NCBI GenBank assembly: GCA_027575765.1
Contig: JANBPT010000200.1
Span: forward strand, 1-57,319
DNA length: 57,319 bases
Source: Tieghemiomyces parasiticus
Lineage: Eukaryota > Kickxellomycota > Dimargaritomycetes > Dimargaritales > Dimargaritaceae
Reading direction: 5' to 3'
Position numbers and translations under genes: made by a program. The notes under the pieces are model-generated. The model searched no databases and was not told the origin of the DNA. It worked only from the letters and a program-made list of their open reading frames with translations. The first letter of the stretch is position 1, and each line of letters begins with the position of its first letter. This document shows positions 23,456 to 33,768 of the stretch, one piece after another.

Positions 23456-25057
23456 ATGGCCAAGTTCTCGTTCGCAACACTGGGCGTCAGCGCTCTGGCC
23501 TCGCGGTTCGCCCTCACGTCCAAACCCGAAGCCAGCCCCTCGGACCAGGCCACGCACGAGCCGGCGGACAAGTCACCCTCAACCCCGACCTTGTCCCCGG
23601 GCGACCCTGACCGCAATGCCACGTCCAAGGACCGACCCTCCCCGTCGCGAACCTCCACCGTCCAGACCCTGGCCTCGGCTAATACGGCGTCCCCGACCAG
23701 TCGCCGCAAATCGGCGGTCCTACGCCGACTCTCCCTGCAGTACGTCCCCGGCCGTGGCTCCTCGTCGCCCGTTCGGAATTCTTTCGATCCCGTCAAGACC
23801 CAGAACCAGGCCTCGCCCAAGCCGTCCCTCTCATCCTCGTCCACCGGGTCCGCCGCAACCAGCAGTTCCCGGCCGGCGGGGGAGGCCCACGTTTACACGC
23901 TGATCCTCAGCGCCAACGAACACTTCGAGCGGGAACGGTACCCGGAAGCCATCGCGGCGTACACGCGGGCTATGACGCTCATTGAGCAGGTCGTGCCCGA
24001 GTCCCCTGCGGAAGTGGAGGATCTGGTGTGCATGCTATACTCGAACCGCAGCATGGCCCACTTTATGCGTAGCGAGCTCCACGACTCACTGCGGGACGCC
24101 GAGAAGGTCGTGCAGACCCGGCCTCTCTGGTCCAAGGGTCACTTCCGAAAGGGCGAAGCCCTGCTGGCCCTGGGCATGTTCGAGCTGGCCGTGATCCACT
24201 ACGGGTTTGCCTCAGACCTCGAGCCCCAAAACCGAGAGCTCCGCGTGTTCGCCCAGAAGGCCCGGTTACTACGGGCCGACAAGGAGCAAGGGCTTGCCGT
24301 GTTCCAGCTGCTGGCCGGCCGCGACATTGCCTGTACCCGGGGTCTCAACCCGATTCAGAACAAGATTTTTGATTTCGCCAAAAAGATGCGCAACTATATT
24401 TACCTCATTGTCGACCGGGAGAGCAAGCAGTGTGCCATCGTCGACGCCTGCTGGGACGTTCCAGGGATCATGCGCGTCATCAAGAAGGAGGGTCTCACCC
24501 CGGTGGCCGCTATCGTCACGCACTACCACTTTGATCACGTCGGTGGCATCCCGCCAGCCCCGTTCGATGCCCTCCACATTCGCGTGTCGGGTCTGGACAC
24601 CGTCATGAAGAAGTACCCGCACCTCAAGGCCTACGTCCACGATAAGGATCTACCCTACGTCCTCGAATCCAATCCGGGCCTGCCCACTGGACGTGTCACC
24701 AAGACCACCGACCAGTACGCCATGACACTAGGCGTCCGGACCACCCTCCGGTTTCTCCACACGCCCGGTCACTCCGAAGGCAGCCAGTGCATCATGGTTA
24801 ACGAGAGCCGGTTGTTTACCGGAGATACCTTATTCCCCACCTCCTGCGGCCGCGTCGACCTCCCCGGCGGTTGCAAACACGACATGGTTAATTCGCTCCA
24901 GCACATCCTCAAGAACCTCGATCCTGCCGTCATGATCTACCCGGGCCACGACTACGGTGGATCCTGGTCCACCATCGAAACCGAACAGTTATCCGGTTTA
25001 CTACGCGACGGCTACACTGCCGAGTGGGACGAGTACAACAACTTGCAACTATCATGA
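23456..25057 (+). CDS. TPR plus metallo-beta-lactamase (glyoxalase II-like) fusion, 533 aa
   Basis: Residues 1-140 are Ser/Pro/Thr-rich and probably disordered. Residues about 143-275 are tetratricopeptide repeats (ANEHFERERYPEAIAAYTRAM, then LYSNRSMAHFMRSELHDSLRDAEKVV, then KGHFRKGEALLALGMFELAVIHY), resembling the three-TPR clamp of Hsp70/Hsp90 co-chaperones. Residues about 305-533 are a metallo-beta-lactamase fold of the hydroxyacylglutathione-hydrolase type: THYHFDH (355-361), HTPGHSEGS (435-443), FTGDTLF (454-460) and YPGHDYGG (495-502), which supply the usual ligands of a binuclear metal site. The complete ligand set argues for an active hydrolase. S-lactoylglutathione is the family substrate, but the actual one is unknown. 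It is a single exon with its start in a good context. It converges with the HAD phosphatase gene about 0.5 kb downstream. Confidence 0.85.
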   Translation: MAKFSFATLGVSALASRFALTSKPEASPSDQATHEPADKSPSTPTLSPGDPDRNATSKDRPSPSRTSTVQTLASANTASPTSRRKSAVLRRLSLQYVPGRGSSSPVRNSFDPVKTQNQASPKPSLSSSSTGSAATSSSRPAGEAHVYTLILSANEHFERERYPEAIAAYTRAMTLIEQVVPESPAEVEDLVCMLYSNRSMAHFMRSELHDSLRDAEKVVQTRPLWSKGHFRKGEALLALGMFELAVIHYGFASDLEPQNRELRVFAQKARLLRADKEQGLAVFQLLAGRDIACTRGLNPIQNKIFDFAKKMRNYIYLIVDRESKQCAIVDACWDVPGIMRVIKKEGLTPVAAIVTHYHFDHVGGIPPAPFDALHIRVSGLDTVMKKYPHLKAYVHDKDLPYVLESNPGLPTGRVTKTTDQYAMTLGVRTTLRFLHTPGHSEGSQCIMVNESRLFTGDTLFPTSCGRVDLPGGCKHDMVNSLQHILKNLDPAVMIYPGHDYGGSWSTIETEQLSGLLRDGYTAEWDEYNNLQLS

Positions 25058-25584
25058 GTCTCAGCAGAGTTGGTTTTGGGCCGACCGTGCCTTGAATTAT
25101 CCCCATGGGGGGAGGTGCCTCAATACCCTGATACGTATGCACCGTTGACCTTTAATACTACCCCTCCTTCGTTCGTCATCCGCGTTTGTACTGTTTCTGA
25201 AGCCTTTTTTTAATTTATTATTTTATTTCTTTGAAACCTTATGATATATGACCCCCACCAACTTTCACCCGGTCCTCGCCCCGACTACCTTGTATCAATT
25301 CCATGTGCCTTTTGCTCTTACCACAACCTCTGATTTACTGTTTTTAACATCAACGGGTAACTCACTCACTCTCCCTCGTACCACAGACGCCCTCTTGATC
25401 TCACTGTTCGATACTATATACCCATGCCTTGCCTATCTACCAATCTATGCATCCTTACATTCTAATCCCCTGTCACGCCTATTCAATTAACCAATATGAA
25501 CTGAACTTCTGTGTTTAATCTTTGCCGTTAGCAAACTGCCGAGGCCTGGTTGTCATCGATCCTTCAGGTTGCGTGATCCCAGGC
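25058..25584. other. Intergenic region between convergent genes
   Basis: This 527-bp spacer is shared as 3' flank by the TPR/MBL gene (+) and the HAD phosphatase gene (-). It is T-rich around 25205-25235, consistent with 3'-end signals. No gene is seen. Confidence 0.5.
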
Positions 25585-26731
25585 TCAAGGCTCTCCATTA
25601 GTCAAAATAGTATCGACGGCCTGGGCGAAATTGTCACACACGGCTGTCAGTGGCACCGCGGCGCGGTCCTCGTCGCCCGGGCGGTACTTGCCCGTCCGCA
25701 CCAGGATGCGTTGGAGGCCTAACTCAATGGCCCCCGTACCCAGGTCCTGTTCTACGTCGTCGCCAATCATGGCCACCTGGCACGGGCAGTCTTGCATCTC
25801 CAGATGATCCAACGCCTGCTGAAAAAATGCCTGTTCGGGTTTCCCCACGACCGTGGCTTTCACCCCCGTCGCGTACTCCAGGGCCTCTACGAATCCGCCC
25901 GGTCCCAGGGCCAGGCCATCCGGGCGGGCAAAGTAGCGTGCCTTGTGGATGGCGATGAGTGGGGCGCCTTGGTGGAGGAGACGAAAGGCCTCGTTGAGCT
26001 GGTGGGGCGGGGGAGGGGGGCCAGTCGGAGTGATGTGGACCAGGAGAGTGTAAATAATTAGGGAGAGGGGAGGAGCCAACACCATAATTTTCACTACACA
26101 CTTACACGCACACAGACACGCAATGGCTGGTGTACTTTGCTCGCTACCCTACCTTATCGTAATGGAAATCCGCTGGGGACAGCCCGATGACCACTGCATC
26201 TTTGGGCCTCGCGGTACCATCGGCGGTCTGGCTCTCACCAGCCCCAGGAAACCCACGGCGCGCTGACTCGGCTAAAAAGAGGAGGGGATTCCAGCCGGAC
26301 CGTTCCACCAGTTGGCGGGCTGCGTCCAACGAGGTGAAGAGTTCGCCAGGGTGGACCGTAAAGCCGAGCCGGGTCAGCCGCTGGTGCAGTTCGGACGGGC
26401 CTTCCTTAGTGGTGTTGGTGCAGAAAAGTATCTAAATGGAGGTGGTGTGGGTAGGTTACAAGGTGTAAGCAGAGAATAGAGGCAAAAACAATGCTAGTGG
26501 GCGAGGTGGGGTACGAGTGGGTTCCAAGGTACGTCCACCTCCCCCCACCGGCCCCGTCCCTTTAACATAGCGGAGGCGTTCATAGCCTACCTTAACGCCT
26601 CGCTCGCGTAGCTTGGCTACGGCTGCTGGGGCTCGGGGTGTGACCTGGTTGTCAATGTGAAGGGTGCCGCTGAGGTCGATAAGCAAGGCTCGAATTCCGC
26701 CCGATAGACGCTGGCCAGTGGGCAGCGACAT
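25585..26731 (-). CDS. HDHD2/LHPP-like HAD-superfamily phosphatase, three exons
   Basis: Exons on the minus strand are 26731-26591, 26431-26153 and 25998-25585. All junctions are GT-AG and phase 0, giving 277 aa, close to the HDHD2 length. Motif I is LLIDLSGTLHI (nucleophile Asp19), in which the usual second Asp is Ser21, as in HDHD2 and LHPP. Motif II is FCTNTTKE (50-57). Then come GLSPADFHYDK, the cap/core segment APLIAIHKARYF, VGKP (191-194, motif III Lys) and MIGDD (217-221, motif IV), with RTGKYR near the end. These place it firmly in the class IIA HAD phosphatases close to HDHD2. Its substrate is not established (LHPP acts on phosphohistidine/phospholysine and pyrophosphate). The ATG at 26731 begins the conserved N-terminus. 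The upstream extension in the same frame starts only at a TTG. Confidence 0.9.
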
Positions 26732-27445
26732 ACTGTGGCTCAAGGGATAGTAACGAAGACAGTACGGAATTCGGCTCTGCGAATAACAGGGGGCAGGCTT
26801 GATTGACCGACGTGTCTACAAGCGAGTGACGGTATTCCTAATGAACGTGTGGTATAGATAGCCGGGCGAAATGTGGTGCTGGCATGTGTAAGTTTTAGCG
26901 GCAAATGTGAGCTGGCGGGCCTACGACAGAGCTATAGCTCCGCTCACCCCTTCTCTTTTGCCTGTCTGAAGCTTCTCCCTGCCCCCCCTTACTAGTCTAG
27001 TTTCCCTTTACAATATCTAGTGCCATTTGAGCTGGAGTAAGTAACAAGGCTCATTCCAGGACCTACCGGAGCCGACCTACACGGACAGCGTATCAATACG
27101 AGAAGAGAGGGGAGGTTCGACAGGGTGGGGACTGCATTAGCGTACTTGGGTGATTGCTTTCCAGCTTAGCCAGGCCTAACCATTTCAACTCCGTACCCCT
27201 CCTCCCCTTGGAGTCCTGTGGCGCTAGTAGCACAGAGGCTTCTTTCACCAACGCAACATAAACAAAATGACAGGACCTCCGTAGCAAAGAAACTGTCCTG
27301 TCCCTCCCGGCGTACTCCCTTCAGCTCTACTCTTATCCCATTTACTTTGTGGTTGTCCTGTGGTTCCCTTCCAACCTTAACATACTAGTTTACTACTCTG
27401 CCTATACCAATCCCCCTGCTCTCGCCCTCTCCGTCACATTCCAAC
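26732..27445. other. Divergent intergenic region
   Basis: A spacer of about 0.7 kb between the HAD phosphatase (-) and MCMBP (+) start codons, so it carries both promoters. I see no clear TATA box for either gene. Confidence 0.5.
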
Positions 27446-30400
27446 ATGACTCCGACCGAAGCCGCCGACTGCATCCGCGATCCGCTAGGCGTTGTTGACC
27501 GTCTCATGCGCAAGTATTCCATTGGCAGATTTTCCTGACTGTCGACCAAACCCCAATGGTGTCGGTGTGCTTCTGTGCGTACGTGATAGAAAACTGCGGG
27601 TGAGCCTTGTACTGACCCTCCCCCTCTTATGCGTATTTCGTGCTGCTTCAACCCCCCTCCTCTCTCCGCGAGCACAGGGTCCGTGCCCCGCGATCAGGCC
27701 GAAGCTAAGGAGGCCGAGACAAAGGATTACTTTTGCGCTGTATTTCAACACCACGCTGATTTCCTCCAGGTGAGTCATGCCGTTTCCTATCTCCTAGAGT
27801 ACCATTCATAAATAGGGGAGTGGTGAGCCTTTCTGATCCTCCACTTTGACTAAATACGACGTACCCCCTTGATTGTCACGTTCTCGGTAACCCTGTTCGT
27901 TTTTCCTTCCCTCCCCCTGCCCCTACTCTGCTTACAGATCCCATCACTTAACCACCTCGACCCGCATACCATTGCACCCGGTACGCTTGTCCGGTTCCGC
28001 TGTATGGTCCAAGACCCCGGATACGGCGACGAAATCTACACCAAATGGATTCCCGATACCCGTACCACGCCCGAGTCTCGATCGGAAGCTGCCCCGCGTC
28101 TGTTTTGCAAGTACACGGACCGCATCGTGGCCGCTGGGCCCGAAGCTAGCGCCGTTCCGGTACCATTTACTCTCGAAGCCGCCAACTGCGGTGAGAAGCA
28201 GTTACTGTATACCGTCCCCATCCCAGGAGAGGCCGCCTGGGTGGCCAAGGCTGATGCGACCGGTCAGTTGCCTGAGGGTAATACCGGACCGCTCCCTGGG
28301 GAGGATGAAGTAAACAGCGTGGCAGGGGACGGCGAAGCCGCTCAACCGCTGCCAAAGCGACTTAACATCCCGGCTAAAACTCCACCGGCTGCGGCAGACC
28401 GGGCCTCCGCTATTGTGAAGGTGAGTTTCCATAACGTTCGTGATTGCGCGGCCCGGCTTCTATCATGGTTGGGAACAGGCTCTGTCCGGCCCCAATGCTC
28501 CGGCTAGCTTTGTCGGTATAACCGGGGGGTTGGCTCTAGCTGATTATCCCCGCCCCCATTGCCCTACCTATCCCACACACGCACTTTCCCTCCCCGTTAG
28601 ATTTACGATACCGACCGCTGCCCGTTGGTGGCCGAGGCGATCGAAGTAGTGGGCGTCTTTGAATGGTTTTACCCCTTGTGAGTACCAAATAACTGTCCGG
28701 CCGGAAAAGGCCCATTTAGGGCCATATCACGGTGCCTATTTCATTTGTCTAACCCAGTCGCCATACCGTTTTTTTATAATCATTGTGTTGAATCATACTA
28801 GCGAGGGCCATGGCGATCACCAGCTTCCTTGCATTCACGCCATCTATTATAAGCCCGTTAACTCCGCAACCCTAAACTCGGATGCCTCAGGTAAGTTGTC
28901 CGCTGGTAGCCAGGTGTTGTATTCACGATTCTTCCCTCTACTTTTATTCTGCAGCACAATTGGCTAACATCATGGACCCATATTTGCACATCGCCACGCT
29001 TTGCCCTGCCCCGCCTGTTTGCCTAGTCTCTGCGGCAAAGTCGGAAACGGAATTTGACACATGTCGGCAGCACGCCATTGATATACTGGCTCGAGGCCTA
29101 GGCGGCGACACCCTGGCCGCGGAATTTTTTCTACTCTCGACCCTTGCCTCCGTGTAAGTTGGCCCTGGGGCGCTATCGAGCGATCGGTTCTGAATTGGAC
29201 GTAGCGCGGAGATGCGAATCAACGCCGTTGCTGATAGTGCGCACCAGCTTGCTAACGTACACCCGGAGTTGCGGGCTGTTTTCTTATTTCCTGTCACTGA
29301 CCTCGTATTGCCACAGAAACCGCGTACATAATATGGCGGTGGGAAGGTTCGTCTTGAATCTCTGCAATATTCCGTCCCTGCACGATCCTACCTCGGGTGC
29401 CACCGCTGCAACCCCCGCCACTGTCAACAACCACACTGTCCCGTCCGTCTCGACGCCCCTCCGTGCCTTTGCCGCCGCTGTCACCGCGACCCTGCCTTTT
29501 ACCTATTACCTCCCGCTCGACCTGGACTTTCTGAACCGCACAGCCTTCGTCCCCCATAACGAATCCGGTAGCGGTGACGATGGTATCGGTCTAACCACTG
29601 GCCGTCTCCAATTGGTCACTGGTACCCACCTCCTCGTGGACGAAACCGCCATGGGTAACGGCCAGCTCCGCGATCGGGGTATCATCAACATCCAGGCCCT
29701 TGCCCAGATCCTCACCGATCTCAAGATTGAGTACCGGTATCCATACCAGGCGATCGAGTTTGAAACCAATCTGAGAGCAGTTATCTTGTCCGATGGCAAA
29801 TCGTTTTTGCCGGCGGACTGTTTAGTACCCTTAGAAGCGGCGGCTGCTGAGGCGATCAAGCAGGAAGGAATACCGGTGGCGGTCGGAGATGATGAGGAAA
29901 GGGCCGAGGCGGTGCGCCGTTATGTTGCTTCGTGCCAGGCTATAGAGTATACTATCCCGCCGCATATGGCTGAAGTAAGTGTGGCCAGTATTCTAGGTTG
30001 TTAGCAACTTGGAGGGGGGGGTGCTTCTACACTTGCTTTCCATCTTTTTTTTTTTTGGCGACTAGCATTATGTCACATCAAAATGACTGACAGATGGTAC
30101 TAGCCGCTGACTAATATTTCACCTGGAGCCTACCATGTCCACCTTACATTCGAAACTGTACAGAAAATCCAAGCGGCTTACGTCGAGGAACGCAAGGAAT
30201 CGGCCCTCCATTCCGGTACCAAGGAACCTCTGGTCAACCAGCTTGACCTGTCTTACAAGCTGACCCTTGCCAAGTAAGTGCAGTTTATCTCACTGCTAAC
30301 TATAATGACAAGCCTTTGCAGGAATACCAAGAGTGACAGTTCCCTGTACAGCCTAACATCGACTTATGCTTCCTTATTTAACCGCCTCTGACCGTCCTTT

Positions 30401-30570
30401 GCCTCGTTTCAACCTACCCACCCACCCTTCCGCTTACCAATAGACTTATAACCCTCTCTTATGGTCTGGCAGAACTGACCGACGAGGTGTGGGCCCGGAC
30501 CTGCACCCTCGATGATCAGCGTAAGGAACGTGTCGCGGCGTTTGAAAAGTCTCGCACCAAAGTCGAGTGA
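27446..30570 (+). CDS. MCMBP: MCM complex-binding protein (MCMBP), nine exons
   Basis: MCMBP binds MCM3-7 in the nucleus, supports MCM assembly and unloading, and is linked to sister-chromatid cohesion. Exons are 27446-27513, 27673-27769, 27938-28420, 28601-28677, 28802-28890, 28955-29153, 29317-29974, 30164-30273 and 30444-30570, giving 635 aa, near the human length of about 640. Landmarks in order: DPLGVVDRL at the N-terminus, IPSLNHLDPHTIAPGTLVRF, FRCMVQDPGYGDEIY, TVPIPGEAAWVAKA, PCIHAIYYKP, LGGDTLAAEFFLLSTLASV, VGRFVLNLCNIP, LVTGTHLLVDETAMGNGQL, LRAVILSDGKSFLPADC and a helical C-terminus. The first junction is the weak point. Its donor is GTATTC and the in-frame acceptor is GAG (27670-27672), so the N-terminal 23 codons may be joined differently. 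All other introns have GTAAGT or GTGAGT donors and CAG or TAG acceptors. Confidence 0.88.
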
Positions 30571-31056
30571 TTCTGTTTAAGTAACGGCCTAAGGAAGGAG
30601 CTGCTCAATTGGAATGTTGGTTGTAGCTTTACACCACTTTGTGATTGGTGCAAGTGTCCACGACCTTGAACTCCTTTTGGAATTATCTTTATATGTATTT
30701 AGAAACTAATGATTCTACTGCGGTTTATACCACCCTATGCGGCAGGTTGCTAATGAGGTCGCATATGTTAGCGATGCCCTCCAACTAAATAACATCGAGT
30801 CTAGATCAGCAATATCATTTATTCATTTATGGCGATTGTATTGAAAACCTGATATTTTTATTCGCCCAAGTACCCCCTCTTTTTTTTTTCTTTTTTCTTC
30901 ACCGGACAAGACTCCCTGAGTGACCAGATGCATTTGCGTCTTCATGTCTGCTCGGTTAACGCCCGTCTTCTCGCCCTCCATTGTACATTCCAAGTCAGCT
31001 ACGTTACTTGTCTCTTCTTCCTTCCCCTCCCCGTCCCCGCTCTATCCTAGTTTACC
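30571..31056. other. Intergenic region
   Basis: A spacer of about 0.5 kb between two same-strand genes. A T-rich and CT-rich tract at about 30880-30900 and further pyrimidine-rich sequence up to 31050 probably belong to the promoter or leader of the 135-aa gene. Confidence 0.45.
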
Positions 31057-31464
31057 ATGGGCCGATCAGCCAAATTCGCCAAGCGCTCGACGCACAAAGA
31101 GAAGGACCTCAAGAAGACCATTCATGGTCGCACGGCTGCTCCGCCTGCCAGTGCCGGCCGGGGTGTTACCAAGAAAGGTAGTGGTGGTGTGCCGGACGAT
31201 CTCGCAGCCGTCATGAAACGGGAATTCCTCGAGGCTACCGCCGGCCGCCTGGGTAGCAACGGCGGCGACGTGGCGATGCAGTCCGCCGATCCTACTACGA
31301 ATACCGAGGTGAAACCTAAGCTGAGCGGGGCTAACCGGCTAAAGCAGCGGGCCAAGAAGGCCCAGTTGAAAAATTCTGATGCGGGTAGTACGGGCCCCCG
31401 TAAGGACTATGTGGATTTGTTTACCGGCAGGCAGAAGGGCAAGCTACGGGATTCACTGCTTTAA
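31057..31464 (+). CDS. Small Lys/Arg-rich protein, 135 aa, probably nuclear
   Basis: I do not recognise the family with confidence. The N-terminus (MGRSAKFAKRSTHKEKDLKK) and the segment near 92-104 (ANRLKQRAKKAQL) are strongly basic and could act as nuclear or nucleolar localisation signals. The centre is Gly/Ala-rich and less charged. The C-terminus ends RKDYVDLFTGRQKGKLRDSLL. There is no signal peptide, membrane segment or cysteine motif. The start has an excellent context (accATGg), and base use in the frame is like that of its neighbours. It ends 255 bp from the convergent end of UBA2. A ribosome-biogenesis or RNA-binding accessory protein would fit the composition, but that is inference. 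Confidence 0.7.
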   Translation: MGRSAKFAKRSTHKEKDLKKTIHGRTAAPPASAGRGVTKKGSGGVPDDLAAVMKREFLEATAGRLGSNGGDVAMQSADPTTNTEVKPKLSGANRLKQRAKKAQLKNSDAGSTGPRKDYVDLFTGRQKGKLRDSLL

Positions 31465-31719
31465 AGAAAATAAGGAGTGCTTTTGGAGTCCAGCCCGCTT
31501 CCCTTTCTCTTCCCCCCCCCCCACCCTCCGCTTATGATAATCCAGGGTCACCATTGTAGGTCTGTGCATTACTTACCATCCTCACCACTAATAATATCCA
31601 GTAAATGCGTACTTGGGTTTAAAGATGATACATATACGCGGTATTTTAATTTCTCCGAGATGCTAGCCGATGGAAAAGTGCCGGTTGAAAGGGGTCTAAC
31701 CCTGACGAAGTGATCTTGC

Positions 31720-33768
31720 TCAGTCGTCCAAGACGATAGCCGCGTTGCCCGACGACCGGGTTTGACCCTCATCGTCGTCGTCCACCATGATGATCTCATA
31801 ACTGGCGACAGTTTCCCTGAGCGAATCGCCACGGACCGCCTTGGTCGGTGTACCTGGGAGTGAGTCTTGAGCCTTCCGCTTCGTGGAGCCCAGCGCGGGC
31901 GCAGCCGGGATTTGATCCTCCTCCGCCTCCACCATTTTCGCCGTGGGTGCTTTCGTTTTGATCGGTAATACCTCGGGCAGCCGCAACGCCGTCGGATTCA
32001 GCAGGTACACTGGCGGCTTGTCACTAGCTTCATTATCCGCCTTGTCCGGGTGGGCACCGGTCAAGCACAAGCAGATAGGCCACACGCCATCCGGCGTATC
32101 ACCATCATCTTCGTTCATAATGGTCACGAACCGGTTGGTGGTCAAGCTGAGGTCCGCCAGACTACGGTCCAAGTTATCATCGAAATCCGGATCGGCCAGC
32201 AAACGCCCTCCCTCCATGACGAGCAGATCCTCCCCCAGGCGGGCCACGTCGGCGTGCCGCTCGGTGACGAGCGCCACGAGGTCTTGCAAGGTGACGGTAT
32301 GCCAGTTGTGGACAACGGCCACGGCGAAACGCCGGCGGCAGGTGCCACAGTTCGGGTTGGGGTCGGCCAGTTTCTCGTTGTAAAAGAGACGTGGTCGATT
32401 CTTACCGTTTTGGGTGAGGTAAGTTGTTTGACAGCGGTCCAACCGGAGCGGCGCGCCCAAAATCGATGATGAAACCGAGGTGGCAGTAGAGGTCGTCTCG
32501 GGTCCGGATGCAGACACAGGTACCGGGTTGGTCAGGAGCAGGTGACGCGCCTGCAACGTCATGATGCCGGCAACGATAGCATTGGTGGTGGCGATTGCCG
32601 GTATGATATTACCGGCCATAGCCTTCACGTCAAACTTTGATTTGGGCGGGATATGGAAGATGACGGACCGGAGGTTGGACGCCGCGGTAACGAAATCGAG
32701 CACGTCGACATCGTCCTTGTCAAAAGTGATCCCCGCCGCGCCCCGGCCGTGGCACTTGGCCTGCTCCTGGAACCTGTCGGTCAGCCGGTGAGCACTCTGT
32801 TCAAACATTCGGACGGTGGTGTCCAGATCCCAGACAGTTTGGTCGCCCAGAGACTCCGCCGAGCTGATGGCTGAGTCTCCATTAGTGGCGAGCGCTCCAT
32901 TCCGTGGCGGGGCGCCGGCAGTAGACGCGTGGCTGAACTGCGTGTAGTCCAAGGGTTCAGGCCGGCGACGGGTATTCCACATGTCCTCCATGCTCAGCAG
33001 TCGATGGATATCCTGGTCAAAAACTTTGGCGAACACTTTCTCCACGAACGTGTCGGGTTGGTTTATGCCGGCGCGAAGAGTTTTGAGGGCGTTGGCCTCG
33101 CGCCGTAAGTTCTGGATTTCTTCCCGATCGTCAGTCTCAGTGGGTGGCGCGATACTCTCCTCCTCGCCGTCACCACTGCCGCCGGCCTCCGGGCCAAATA
33201 GCTGACCAAACAGGTAATCTTTGGCCCACACGATACAATGGATCGGGGCGCTGGGGGTACTCCGAATGGTACAGATGGGGAACGTCTTGGGGGTAGGTTT
33301 AGGCTGACAATCGAAACACTCGGTCTGGTGGCCAGCAATCACAGTAACTTGGCCTAGATAGCCCGCCGTTCCGGCCTCAACCAGGGGCCGATCAGTGGCC
33401 AGACACATCTGGTTCACATACCGCCGGGCAGCTAAATTGTCCAGGGCGTTGAGGACCAGGTCGAACTGGCCAAACCACTGCGCGTCAAACCGTGCGTCCA
33501 TAATGTTGTCATGGTAAGCCCGGACCTGGGCCCGTGGGTTAAACCGGCGGACGGCCTGGGCCGCTACCGTGGCCTTGGACTGTCCAATGTGGCAGGTTTG
33601 GAAGAGAAACTGACGGTTGAGATTCGAGAGGTCGATGGTGTCCAGATCGACCACATCAATGGTGGGGAAACCACTCAGGACGAGGTTCTTGAGGAGCTCG
33701 CAACCAATACCGCCCGCGCCGACGACCAGGACTTTGGGGGTGGTCGATGGGACCGATTTGTGTGCCAT
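31720..33768 (-). CDS. UBA2: SUMO-activating enzyme subunit 2 (UBA2)
   Basis: UBA2 is the catalytic half of the heterodimeric SUMO E1. It adenylates SUMO with AOS1, carries it as a thioester and passes it to UBC9. The 682-aa, single-exon protein begins with the adenylation domain: GAGGIG (17-22), DLDTIDLSNLNRQFLF (41-56) and the QSKA Lys (65). The first zinc CxxC (151-154) follows, and the second pair is in NCGTCRRRF further on. The catalytic Cys166 is in the typical CTIRSTP. A ubiquitin-fold-like region follows. The C-terminal tail has a bipartite-like NLS (TKRKAQDS) and two short hydrophobic-acidic patches (YEIIMVDDDDE and AIVLDD at the very end) that look like SUMO-interacting motifs. Length and layout match fungal and animal UBA2. 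The start gives the usual short N-terminus before the Rossmann motif. Confidence 0.95.
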   Translation of the reverse strand: MAHKSVPSTTPKVLVVGAGGIGCELLKNLVLSGFPTIDVVDLDTIDLSNLNRQFLFQTCHIGQSKATVAAQAVRRFNPRAQVRAYHDNIMDARFDAQWFGQFDLVLNALDNLAARRYVNQMCLATDRPLVEAGTAGYLGQVTVIAGHQTECFDCQPKPTPKTFPICTIRSTPSAPIHCIVWAKDYLFGQLFGPEAGGSGDGEEESIAPPTETDDREEIQNLRREANALKTLRAGINQPDTFVEKVFAKVFDQDIHRLLSMEDMWNTRRRPEPLDYTQFSHASTAGAPPRNGALATNGDSAISSAESLGDQTVWDLDTTVRMFEQSAHRLTDRFQEQAKCHGRGAAGITFDKDDVDVLDFVTAASNLRSVIFHIPPKSKFDVKAMAGNIIPAIATTNAIVAGIMTLQARHLLLTNPVPVSASGPETTSTATSVSSSILGAPLRLDRCQTTYLTQNGKNRPRLFYNEKLADPNPNCGTCRRRFAVAVVHNWHTVTLQDLVALVTERHADVARLGEDLLVMEGGRLLADPDFDDNLDRSLADLSLTTNRFVTIMNEDDGDTPDGVWPICLCLTGAHPDKADNEASDKPPVYLLNPTALRLPEVLPIKTKAPTAKMVEAEEDQIPAAPALGSTKRKAQDSLPGTPTKAVRGDSLRETVASYEIIMVDDDDEGQTRSSGNAAIVLDD

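Noticed and set aside
23196..23903. A 235-codon plus-strand frame rich in Pro, Arg and Ser overlapping the start of the TPR/MBL gene
   Set aside because: It is a shadow frame of GC-rich coding and leader DNA. It has no motif, and it overlaps a well-supported gene in another frame.
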